Positions 50,286-61,300 of a DNA stretch of 64,000 bases are shown here, in pieces. The notes under the pieces were generated by a model. The model was not told where the DNA came from, made no database searches, and was given only the letters and a program-made list of their open reading frames with translations. The stretch comes from Sceloporus undulatus. Taxonomy: Eukaryota > Chordata > Lepidosauria > Squamata > Phrynosomatidae. The translations under genes and the position numbers were made by a program. The first letter of the stretch is position 1. Every line of letters starts with the position of its first letter. The DNA lies in NCBI RefSeq assembly GCF_019175285.1, contig NC_056528.1, forward strand, positions 15,646,792 through 15,710,791, read 5' to 3'.

Positions 50286-50514
50286 CGCCTTCAGTGTCTT
50301 CCCCCAGATAAAGGGGGCAGCAGGAGGGGATCCCATCCCCAGCAAAAAGAGGGGATCTCTTTTGCAAAGCCAAGGGCAGCTTTCCGTTTGGATCAAGCGC
50401 AGCCCAGGCTTGGAAAGAGTTAAAGGAAGGCAAACCTTGCCTCACTCCCGGGGCGGAGCACAACAGGGGTTAATGCACAGAAGAGAGAAAGAGTGCAAGG
50501 AAGAGATGCCATCC

Positions 50515-50650
50515 CTCTTTTGGTTTTGCTCCAAATCAAAAAGATGCAGGCATTTTTTTTGCTCCCCCAAAATAAAATGCATGCATGTTTTGTTTGTTTT
50601 TTTGCTCCCAAAAAAATATGCATGCATTTATTTTATGTATTTTTTGCAAG
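50515..50650. repeat. A/T-rich tandem repeat near the collagen promoter
   Basis: About three units of 'TTTTTTGCTCCCAAAA' followed by 'ATGCATGCATG'-like sequence lie 230-370 bp upstream of the collagen start codon. Confidence 0.75.
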
Positions 50651-50782
50651 TTTGTGTCTGGGCACCCAGGTAGATGTTTGGCATTGCCTTTGGGCATCAC
50701 TTTTTGGCATGGCATTGCCACATGCCTGCAAAGAAGCAGCCCCAGGGCTCTGTCCCTTTCACAGGTGTGCAGATTTAGGAAC

Positions 50783-50915
50783 AGTCCTCTTCTAGAGGTT
50801 TGGAAACAAGAGACTAGATGGCCATCTCTTGGGGGTGGCATGGATTGTGTCTTCCTACCTGGCAGGATGGCATTGGACCACATTGCCATTAAAGGTCTCT
50901 TCCAGCTCTGCTGAA
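50783..50915 (+). mobile_element. CR1 LINE 3' end fragment
   Basis: 'CTAGATGGCCATCTCTTGGG', 'CTGGCAGGATGGCATTGGAC', 'GGTCTCTTCCAGCTCTGCTG' is the CR1 3' UTR in forward orientation. Confidence 0.75.
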
Positions 50916-51391
50916 ATCTCCCCTTCTCCGCCCCCTTAAAAAAAAGGAGAGGCACATGGTTCCTTGTGGCAGTCCTAACCTGAATCCCAGTTTTTGCAGC
51001 TAGACAGGTGTGCATGCAGCTCTTTTGAAAGGGAGACACCTGTGGAGCCAGGGGTTTTGGAGCCACACACAGCTGTATGAGTCTGTGTTTGGGGTGTGTG
51101 TATGGAGTGGTGTTTGCCACACACCTCTGTGTATGTGTGTTGCATTATGCCCTGAAACCAACCTGAGTAGACCCATAGATCCACCAAGCTATGCCTGCAG
51201 TGTGCAATCCTTGTACTGAATACCACCATCGTGAGACATAAGAGAAATGTATGAATTCCCGTGAAAACTATCTGTCTACCTAAGTATCTGGAGCATTGTA
51301 TGGTCCCTTCGGCATTTGGCACATGTCACATTCAATGGATTCTCATCCACACTTTTATCAATGTTATGTTGCATTCCTCATTGCTTGATGA

Positions 51392-51426
<35 letters not shown>

Positions 51427-51448
51427 AATATCTATCTAAATATCTAAA
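51392..51448. repeat. (TCTA)n microsatellite
   Basis: Nine or more TCTA units run into (AATATCTATC)-type degenerate units. The flanking 'CTGGAGCATTGTATGATCCC' block recurs at 51450, 51570 and 51726, so the whole 51280-51960 stretch is a higher-order repeat of about 130-150 bp. Confidence 0.88.
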
Positions 51449-51659
51449 TATCTGGAGCATTGTATGATCCCTTCAGCATTTGGCACACACTGCATTCAAT
51501 GGATATCCATGCTTTTATCAAGGTTATACTGCAATTCCTCAGCTTGAAGACTATCTATCCTAACTAAAATCTGGAGCATTGTATGATCCCTTCAGCATTT
51601 GGCACACATTACATTCAAGGGATAATCATCCACGTTTTATCAATGTTATACTGCATTCC

Positions 51660-51905
51660 TCATTGCTTGAAACTACTATCTATCATCTATCTATCTACCT
51701 ATCTATAATCATCTATCCAGATATCTGGAGCATTGTGTGACCCTTCAGCATTTGGCATATATTACATCCATGGATAATCATCCTATGTTTATCAATGTTA
51801 TGTTGTATTTCTGATTGCTGAATTCCCATGAAGATTATCTATTACTATCTACTATCTACTATCTATCTATCTATCATCTATCTATCTATCTATCTCTAAA
51901 TATCT
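51660..51905. repeat. Degenerate (TCTA)n tracts within the same higher-order repeat
   Basis: Imperfect TCTA/ATCT tracts separate further copies of 'ATATCTGGAGCATTGTGTGA'. Confidence 0.8.
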
Positions 51906-52333
51906 GGAACATGTGCATGATCTTTTGGCAAACATCACATTCAATGGGTTATCTTTTTTTTTAACCCCCTAAGTTTTTTATTTTAATTCAAGACTTTGCT
52001 CATACAAAGTCATTGTAGAAACAACAGCAGAATTCAAAGTTTGGCTGATAATATTACTCAGGCAGCAGGTAAAGTATTACTCAGGTACTCAGTCCCCGAA
52101 CACATTCCCCCATAAGTTCCAGTTGTGTTGCATGTTTGGAACTTTTCCGAGCGTTTCCTCTTTTGTCTCTCTCATCTCTCTCCTTTTATTTTATTTTTTT
52201 ATACACTTTATTTAATATAAAGTTTTGCAACAACCCCAAATTGATATCAAATATAATTAAAAATCAACAACGGATGAATACATGTACAAAAAGTACGAAG
52301 ATAAACATTTCCCCCATGCACATCGTTTCATAT

Positions 52334-52372
52334 TTATACATATATATATACTTATATATATATATATATAGT
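52334..52372. repeat. (TA)n-rich microsatellite
   Basis: A TA-rich tract with one CTTA interruption. Confidence 0.85.
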
Positions 52373-52604
52373 ATGATATAATTTAATCTATGTATATATT
52401 ATCTTTACATGCAAACATTACGTATCAAAATACAGCCACCACAGTTTTGATTTGGGATGCAGAAATTTCAAGTTTTGGCAAGTCACTTAAAAGAATTCGG
52501 GGAGAAATTGGGGCCTTTGACGGAGTTAAATGAGGACTGGCTATGTCCCATTGGATCCTGGGGGAGTCGCAATGACAAACGCATGGATGACTTGGGTTCC
52601 ATCG

Positions 52605-52715
52605 CAGTGATTCCAGACTTTGGTCCTAGGGTGTTTTGGACTTCAACTCTCAGAAGCCCACCCAGGAATGCTGGGAGTTGAAGTCCAAAACATCAGAGGA
52701 CCAACGTTTGGAAAT
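52605..52715. mobile_element. Palindromic MITE family 2 copy
   Basis: 'CCAGACTTTGGTCCTAGGGT', 'GGACTTCAACTCTCAGAAGC' is mirrored by 'GCTGGGAGTTGAAGTCCAAA', 'AGAGGACCAACGTTTGGAAA'. Confidence 0.78.
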
Positions 52716-53205
52716 GGCGCATAATGGAGACATGTAGTCACTTTGAACTCTAGACTCCATTTTGTCTTTTCCTGGGGAAGTGGGTTGTTCTTTAGAACTG
52801 AATTTTTGGGTTCAAAATGTGCTGATTTTGTTTTTAAAGAAAGACAAGGTGGCCCAAAAAAGTGCCCCAAAGGTGCCCACTGTGCTTTAGATGGGGCATA
52901 GCCGTCGACGGATTTTAACTGCATCGGAGCCCGGGTGGCATTGAAAGAGAAAGACAACGTTAAGGCTGTTTACAGATGGAAGGCTGGTTACAACAACCCC
53001 AGTGGCCAAGGTAACAGCGGTAACAAGTGCTGCCCAAAGGTCCACCCAATTCCTTGCCAACATCTGCATTCATCTCCCTCACCATCTGAGGACTGCATTG
53101 ACCTGGTTCTTCCCTATTAGGCAATGGTGGTGACCTTCCATCCAGTTGATACTGGGCTGCAGCCCAGCATCCCTCACCTTTGGAGAGGTGTAAAAGATCT
53201 TTTAG

Positions 53206-53360
53206 CATCTTTGTGACTAACCGGAAGAAAGAAGTTGGCAGCATGAGCTTTCATAGACTTAGGTCTACTTCCCGATACATCTACTTCCAAAGTAACTTTG
53301 GAATATAGATGACAACTTCTTCCTTTCAGTTAGTCTCAAGGTGCTACAACATCTCTCCAC
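53206..53360. repeat. Common squamate interspersed repeat fragment
   Basis: 'GTGACTAACCGGAAGAAAGA', 'GGCAGCATGAGCTTTCATAG' and the partly inverted 'CTTCCTTTCAGTTAGTCTCA', 'AGGTGCTACAACATCTC' occur together. The last motif is related to the unit of the 49000-49790 array. Confidence 0.5.
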
Positions 53361-53989
53361 ATATCATCTACAGATTGATATGGCCATATCTTTGGATTCT
53401 ACCACTTTGGGGAGGTGGTCTCACTGATGGGAGTTGCAGTCCAGTTGGGACGTCTCCAACTGATGCGTCCAAAGGAAGGACGGAAAGGCCCTCGCAAGTC
53501 CCGCTCTACGTTGTGGTTGTGAAAACCTCCCCGGTTTTATTTCTGAGGGTCTTGGTCACATTCCATTGAAACAAAGGAGAATATGGGGCAGAGTGGAAAA
53601 ATATCAGAATAATTCAAGACCATAAAAGCCATTTCCCTTCAGCTCTTAATGGTTGCATGCACTATCTTAAGGGGAGCTTCCACTCCTCTGTCTCTTGGAG
53701 TCCAACAGTATTCTTTTAAAAAATGTTTCCTTCTCTTTAAAATAAAAAATTCCCAAGAAAAGGATTGTGCCTTTTATTTTTGTCCGAGTAAAACGTAGAA
53801 AACATTTGGTCACGGTCATGCTGTCGCCCGAAACAGGAGGAGGGAAAACTCAGCAGGTAAAGCTCCGGAACAGATGACAAGTCTTTGGGCTCCTTCGCCT
53901 CTCTTTTCCCTCCCACCCAGCTTGGATTCTTTTCCGCTTTGTGAAAAGTTTCGTCTTGTTGCATAGCCCTACAGCATTGCTGTTGTAAT

Positions 53990-56900
53990 TTTATTGATAT
54001 ATATAAAAAAAATCACATCCACAATCCATAAATAACAGGTCCTTCTTGCTTAACAAACTTGCCCGGCATCAGCCCTACTCCCTCAGAGAGGACACAGATT
54101 TGCATCAACATTGACATATGCTTTTTAATATGTCTGGATGCAAACTTAGAAATAAGGACTATCATTTCAAGTAGGTCGAGCAATCTCTTCTCTGAAGCAT
54201 TCCTCCACAAAACGGTTCATTTTTTCGGCACAACTTTTGGGGGGTTGCCCAAAAATCATCCAAAGAGCCCCTAGAATGGGCCTGAAACATTATCAACCCT
54301 ATGCAGAAAGTTCCCAATCACTCCAATTTTTGGAATCCTCCTCAAAATGGCTCCCAGTGCCATTTTGGGTAGGGCTTCAACAAGATGGAAGCATTTGGGA
54401 ACAATGTTGGGGGTGCGCTCTGCAAGGGGACCATGGAGGGAGCATAAATTGGCCCCCAAACCCCATGCATTTAATGGTCCATCCCTGATTTCAATAGAAA
54501 TATGATAGGTCTTATAGCACAATGTGGGGCCGAATGGCCTTTGCACTTGCCCACTCAGTCTGTCACTCAGCTAACTGAAAGATGGGCAACTCCAAGAAAT
54601 CCAGGCCTTTCCCCCATTTAAAAGATTCTTTATTTTCAACCCTGTCTGGGACCAGAACAATCTCTCAGAGGACAGCTTCAAAAAGACAACCTATCCTTCT
54701 ACAGTAGGAACCCCCAACTTCCGTGCTGAAATGCGGATTTGCAAGCGCTAGAAAAAGAAAGGGAATGTGGGAGTTGGGGAGATGGCATTCAAAGCACAGT
54801 TCAGGGATGAGATCAACTGGAGAACAGAAAAACTAAAAAACCAAATTTGAAATGGCATTGGGAGGGTGGCCCTTGGTTGCTTTGCTCTGCCTCGGTTTCT
54901 CCCTTGTTGTAGATGGAAGTCTGCAGTCCCAGTGGGTTACGCTATCTGCCCTACAAATACATCCCAGTCCCAAGAGGGGCCAGGCTAATACACTTGCATA
55001 GCCCAAGCAGCATTAGATGCTTTCCTCCTATTTCTACCAATGCTTGGTGCAGTTCCTCTGTGGCTGAATCGCTTTCTGCGCTGCTAAAAAGCACTGTAGC
55101 AACACCTAGTGACCATCCAAAGCATTAACTCCTAGATAAAAAGTAAGGGGAATCTCTCTTGCAATACATCCCAGTTGGCATTTGCTTGCTCTGACAGGGA
55201 GGGGAAACCTTTCTGGCCCAAGCAGAATGACCACACTTTGGAGAATTAGGTACCCTTAATCTTTGATCTCCTTGCATATTAAACTAAAGAGGGTCTCCAA
55301 AATCATGGCTGATTCTAAGACTATTCTTCCTTTCTGTTTCTTCTTTCTCCTACAGGCATTCCAGACCTTATGCCATCAACTCCCATCATCCTGAGTCTCA
55401 GCTCCCTGACTGTATATGGTGGGATCCATATATTAGTAAAGACTTGCTTTTTATTACATCCTCCCCCTCACCCCTCCAAAAATGAAACAACAGTCATCCC
55501 TCCACATCTGCAACTTTGACTTTTGCAGCTTTGCTTATTGATGGATATGATTGATATGTTCTCTCCAGGAATCTCTAGGTCTTCCAGCATGACTCTGCAG
55601 TCAACTTCTGGCAGAGGATGACCACAGAATTGTACTGGAAGATCTAGAGATTCCTAGAGAGAACACTTCTCTAGGTGTCTGTCGGTCCTCCAGTGCAATT
55701 CTATGGTCAATCTCTGGTGGACGCTGATCACAGAGTTGCCCTGGAGCATCTAGAGATTCCTAGAGAGAACACTTCTCTAGGCATCTGTAGGTCCTCCAGA
55801 ATGATTCTATGGTCAACTTCAGGACCTAGAGAGATGTTCTCCAACAAATGTGGAGGGCCCACTGTCATCTTACAAGTAGTCACATCTCCTCACTACTTCC
55901 CTTCCCTCCATGTTCATTTGGTCACTACTGTCTCTCTCCTCCATCCAGTCTCCAAACATCATTCTACCAGCTCTTTCCAGTTGCAGCTGTACCCATGCTG
56001 GTGGGAGAGGCCTCTGGACATCTTTGTTCACTACTAATATTTTCCCCAGGCTTGTCACGAACATGTGCACATACATAAATACACACATACACAAAAGAAA
56101 ACAGCCAACGCACACGGCAGAAACATGCATGCACACACACACACACGCACACGCACAGAGACAAAAGAAAAAAAGAGAAACAGAACCAAAATAGAAATCT
56201 CATCCCTGAGAATCGGAATTAGGTTTCCCTTCTTTTTCTACCTTGCCTCTTCCAAAGAGTTGCAAGAGTCCCTCCGGTCGCTCTTGACGTAAACAGCATG
56301 CCGAGACAGGTGTTTGGTGCACCTGTATTAAAGCTAAGATTTACACAGAGCAAAAAGATCCCATTTTCTTGCAAAAGCGTGAGCCCTACAGCCAGCTGTT
56401 TGACCTGAACCTTTGTAATTATTCCCATATTTCAGCCCTTTGGCTTTTCCTGCTGATAGCTCTCCAACCTGGCAAGGCAGAAAGATCCACTCAGCTCAAA
56501 AAGCGAGCTCAGAGCCCTTCCAAACACCTTCTCCGCCCCACGATGTGAAGGGCAATCTTCCCTGCCCCACACTCTCATGCCCTCCTGATGCTCCCCAAAC
56601 ATGAGATTGCATCGTCACTTGTGAGAGATTCCCAAGGTTAGGCACTTAAGAAGTGAAGAACTGGCGCCTTCGGTAAGAAAAAAGAATGGTGGGGCTGGAA
56701 TGACCATTGGACTAGCTCTCTACAGTGGAGGACTCTTTGTAATTTTGTTCTTTTACTGTACAGTTTACCAAAAAGAATGCACACCATGAAAAGTCAAAGT
56801 TTATCTAACAGCTCAATAGAAAAACCAAAGGTACATTTTCCTTCGCCTGCCCCTCCCCTGTTTCCCCGCTCGTGTATTTCTCCCCCTCTCATCCTCGCAC

Positions 56901-57763
56901 AAACGCGGATTTGTAAACAAGATGAAATGGTCAAAGTGTCATCTTGCGTCCATACAGAGACAACTCAGTTAGCAACGGGAGCCGCAGTTCGGAAGCTGTC
57001 CTTGCCCCCTCCCCCCAAACTACTCTCCTTTGGGGTCTTCCCAAAATGTTGACATCAAAGACCAGCTAAACATGAGAACAAAACAGATGAATCCAATGGA
57101 TCACGGATGGCAACTTGGTGCTTTTTTGTTGGCTGGAAGGTTGTGTTACTGGCTCTGTTGGAAAGGACGGTGGTGAACAAAGAAGAAGCCCAAGTATCCA
57201 GCTGGGCAAATTCCCTGCTTTAAAAAAAGTGGATAAGAGAAACCATCTGCTGGAGTTTGTATACAAGGGTCTTTTCCTTCCCACCTGACCGCCCCCAACT
57301 GTGCAGATGTTCCAGTCCTAGAAAGATCAACAGAACCAAGTTTGGGCTTCCTTCCTCTTGCCTCTTTGCTTACAGGACATTATTGTCACCTGGGTGGGTT
57401 AGGCGGGAGATGGATGTTTAACCTCAATGAGGCAATAAGGAGCGAAGTGGAAGCCAGCTTCTCCCACCCCAGCCTTCCAAAGAATGGACTTTCCTCATCA
57501 AATTTGATCAAGAGCTCTCTAGTGCAAGAGAAGCAATGAGACACAACCAGAGAGGCAGGTGTCATCTCCCATGGTTTTGTAGATGCACGTGGGGCAGTTG
57601 TCTCGGTGCGTGTGGATGTTCCACAAGGAGATACTCCTCACCGCCTCTTTTCCCCTCCAGCCCAGATGCCACGGGGCCGAACATGCGTGCGAGCACAAAC
57701 ACGGAACTTCCTGGATGATAAAACTCATCAATTCCCAGTGTGCGTGGACCTGGTTTTTTCCTG
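53990..57763 (-). other. CACNA1B: Probable CACNA1B 3' UTR region with candidate polyadenylation signals
   Basis: Downstream of the CACNA1B stop there is no further coding evidence until the collagen promoter. AATAAA on the minus strand occurs at 54634-54629 and 53995-53990, and a further one at 53778-53773 lies outside this interval. Long stretches (about 56200-57760) are free of recognisable SINEs, as expected of a long 3' UTR. The end is inferred only; the element at 55491-55864 would lie inside it if the distal signals are used. Confidence 0.4.
55491..55864. mobile_element. Tc1/mariner-like MITE with internal tandem units
   Basis: The ends 'CAGTCATCCCTCCACATCTG' and 'AATGTGGAGGGCCCACTG' are inverted. 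Inside, about three units contain 'TCTAGAGATTCCTAGAGAGA', 'ACACTTCTCTAGGTGTCTGT' and 'GGTCCTCCAG'. TA duplications are no longer clear. Confidence 0.68.
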
Positions 57764-58303
57764 CTAGCACCAATCATCTTCGTCTCGCTCATGGTAATAG
57801 CTACGGGCTCTGGTGCTTGTCCCAGGGCCACCACTGAGGCCCAAGGTATAGTGGTATCCATTGGGGACTCTACGGATTTGATGGGATTGGGACGTCAGCG
57901 AGGAGACATAAGATGTCCTGGATGACCTTCCTGAATTCGTCGCAAGGGCCTCCTCAAACGTGAGCGTGTCCTCAGGCACAACATGGTACGGACTGTCACT
58001 GTCCTCCCGGTGGCCCAGGTAAGGGTCTGAACCGATCCGTGCCACCAGGGTCTGCGAGGGGCCCTGGGAGTCGCCATGCAGCAAAGCATTGTGCTCAGAA
58101 AGACCCCGGCTCAGGCGTCCCGGGGAGAAGGTCATCAGGCCAGTCTGGAAACCCGAGAAGTGCACCGGCGAAGAGTTGGCGGTCTTGTACGTGATGCTGG
58201 GACGCGGGGTCAGCGGCGTCTGTGGCAGCTGCCTCCGGCCGCGGCATGGGGTGCTAGCACCAGAGGTCGACAGCAAGGGGCTCCCGTTAACTGAACCACT
58301 GCC
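57764..58303 (-). CDS. CACNA1B: CACNA1B last coding exon with stop codon
   Basis: This exon holds 179 codons plus TAG at 57764-57766, from [18 protein letters not shown] after acceptor TTCATGTAG to [23 protein letters not shown] is the proline-rich site recognised by SH3 domains of RIM-binding proteins in Cav2.2. The terminal D-x-W-C is the PDZ ligand reported to bind RIM and Mint1. Mammalian Cav2.2, as I recall it, ends DHWC; here it is DDWC with an acidic run before it. Confidence 0.97.
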   Translation of the reverse strand, partial: GSGSVNGSPLLSTSGASTPCRGRRQLPQTPLTPRPSITYKTANSSPVHFSGFQTGLMTFSPGRLSRGLSEHNALLHGDSQGPSQTLVARIGSDPYLGHREDSDSPYHVVPEDTLTFEEALATNSGRSSRTSYVSSLTSQSHQIRRVPNGYHYTLGLSGGPGTSTRARSYYHERDEDDWC

Positions 58304-61300
58304 CTACATGAAAATTGGAACAAAGCAAATGAACAAAAAAGAACAGAAAAAAAAATAACAACCAGGAGGGAGAAGAGAAAAAAAAATACCAGACGAACAC
58401 GGGGGCACATGGTAGAGTGAGTTGGGTGGGTAGGGGGCAACCAAACAACAGAAGAACAAGTGACATAGATGGAAAGGACATGTTGGAAGATGAAAGAAAA
58501 AGGAAAGGAGAGAGTTTAGACAGGCACAGTCAGGGAATGAGAGGAGGAGGTGGTTAGGGAAGAATCTGGACCCAAGAAACCAAAGACTTGGAAAACAAGG
58601 AATTAGGAACATAGAAGCATAGGGACAAAGGAAGTACAATTGGCCAACTTGGCCCAATGTTGTGAATTGGAAGCTATGATGGTTGGTGACTTCCATGTCA
58701 ACAGAGTGGTGAATCCACTCCGGGGATCAGCCTTCAAGGAGCCATCCAAGGTTCTGGTCCTATTTTGGGTATAGGGTGCAATCATGTGGATAACTCTTTG
58801 AAAACTTGTATTAAAACCTGGACTGGATTCAGCGTCCCAATGACATGACATGGCAGTCACCAGCCACCAGCAACTAGCAGTAAAAGCAGTTCAAACATTT
58901 CAGGATTTATGGTTTCTTGGAACAGTGATCCCTGGTGGCCTTCTATCCAAATACTCATTAGCCCCAACTCTGCTTCCCTGTTGAGATGGGACATGTTCAG
59001 GATGATATAAAACATCTCCGAACACTCAGATGTTGTTTAGGGTGGCATGAAAACATCCATTGTGTTAAGTGTAGGGACACAATTATTCACTAAGTCTCTT
59101 CTCAAAGATAGCAATGAATAATTTTGGCAGTTTTCTTCTTGCTGTGAGAAAGTCTTCAAAAACCACAGCTTTTGAAATCTATTCGGAATTCAAGGTTCTG
59201 TACAAAATTTGCACACAGTTGCTTTGCCTAAAAGCAACCTTTTCTGCACAGGAAATATAACATTTTCTGCATGGAAAATAATATTTCGACTCAGAAATAT
59301 TAATTCTTGTGCAAAAATGCTATTCGCAGTCTTCTATGCCGTGTAAATTTTGCACCTTTCTTGACCCCCTCAAAAAAGAATTGACCTAAAAATGGTCAAA
59401 AGCACCCCCCAAAATACCTCTAAAGAGCCCAGCTGTCCATTTAAAGAGGACTTTGTCAAAAGGGAACCTCTTGTAAACCCCAAATAATATTCTTCCAGAA
59501 CAGGAAGTGACTTGCCAATCATTTCCAATGTTGAAAAAGGGGTGGCCTGAGTATAGTCCCTTGGTGAGGTGGATACAAACTCTGTACCTTTGCCAAATGC
59601 CCATCATGTTCTTAAAGAAACACTTTAGAGAGTAACATAGAAATGGGACAGAACTAAGGTTGTAAAGTTAGGACCATCTCAGGCCCTGAAATTTCGAGAC
59701 CAAAACATGAGATCAAGGGATGACCCCCAGTGAAATCATTAGCATGATACATCAAGCACAAGCCAAGCTTCTCACAAACAAACAAACCATGTTTAACAAA
59801 GAAAAACATATATGTACGGACATATTTTTCAAAGCAATGATGTCTCACTGGGATCAGTCCGCTCCACAAGAATCAGGGGGAAAGGATCTTCAAGACCTGA
59901 ACTCTCTTGGTTGAAGGGGCACCTAGACATCCATGGGAAGCAGGTACAAGGTTCCTTTCCATGTCACAGCAGACTGGACTTGGATTCTCACCTGTTTCTG
60001 TGTCCCATGCTCCTGCCCGCCATTGGGGGAGGTTGGCCTACTGCGGTCTGATGGCTTGGGCTGAGAATGTTCTCGACTCCCATATCGATCACAGGAGTAG
60101 AAGCGCTGCTTTTCAGAGGAAGAGGAGGAGTGAAGCTTCCGTTCTTGGGACCGGCCCCGCTCCTGTTTCTTGGCTTTGGATGCAGTCTCACCTGCTTGAC
60201 AAATGAAAAGGAAACCCATTGAGTGAAGCAGTCTGTGCCCTGCAACATGCCTCCAATTTTGTCATATTTGAGACTAAACTCAGCCATTGTTGTTCTTCTG
60301 AGATATATGTTTCATCTGCCTCCCCAGTCATGGAAACATCTTACAAGAACCAAGGAGATTACAGGTTGGGTCTATCGTTCATTCTCCTTGAAGCTACCCA
60401 TGTTGGGATTAGTCTACAAGAGACAAGTCATAAGAAAGGTGATTCCCATAAAAGACAAGGAAATACTTCCTCATGGTAAAAGCTGTTTGACACTGAGGGG
60501 TATTGGCTTCTTTTTCACTGGAGGCTTCCAAGAGAGGTTGTGTGGCTATATCTCAGTGGTGATTTAGCTGTGGATGTCTGCATTGGTAGATGGTTGAATA
60601 GTTATCCCTTCCTATCACTTCCAGATCTATGATTCTTAATAACCTGAGCTCATGGTCTAGCTATTCATATAAGGATATCAGTGCCAAGATGTTGGTTGAA
60701 ATCTTCAGTCCATCATGACCATCATGTTACTGTTTTTCCTCTGCCTAGTCTATCTCAAAGATTATTGTAGAAGGATAGGTGGGAGAACCATGATCTCCCA
60801 GGAGGAAGGATTTGGTTGGAGGAACGCAGTTAATAGAATAAAGAAAATTAGAAACTCTACTCACCTGGAGCATCACCATCAGCCAAGTGGTTGGGTGGTT
60901 TGTCCACCGACTTCTCTTTTCTCACTTTCCTTCGGTGGCAGCGATGGTGGTGATGGTGATGGGTGTGCTCAGCTGGTCGGGAATGTTCATAGAGGTGCGT
61001 AGCATGGGGACGCTGTGGGTTCAACGTGGAGATGGAACGTTTCATGGGACTCGTGTCCGGAATGGGCTGCGGACAAAAGCGGGATTAGGATGGAGGAGAA
61101 AAGAGGACCATTACACCAGTTCTTCCGAACCTTAGATTACAAGATATTACTGGACTTTGTCTTCTACCGGTCATTACTATTTGTCCTGAGGATGATGTAG
61201 TTATGCCTTCAAGGTGACTCTGGTGTATGGCAACCTAATCATAGAGTTTTCTTGGCAAAAACGTATTTAAGAGGAATAAACTGCCATCCTCTGAGGCTGA

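Larger units (their letters stand above)
50286..53989. other. Intergenic region between CACNA1B and collagen exon 1
   Basis: This region holds a CR1 fragment, an A/T-rich tandem repeat just 5' of collagen exon 1, (TCTA)n tracts, a TA-rich tract and a palindromic MITE. It should include the collagen promoter, but I see no convincing TATA box. Confidence 0.5.

Noticed and set aside
50017-50673. Long plus-strand open frame (218 codons)
   Set aside because: It overlaps collagen exon 1 on the opposite strand, has biased low-complexity content and no recognisable domain.
50536-51120. Minus-strand open frame (194 codons) upstream of collagen exon 1
   Set aside because: It runs through the A/T-rich tandem repeat and a CR1 fragment. 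No domain or initiation context was recognised.
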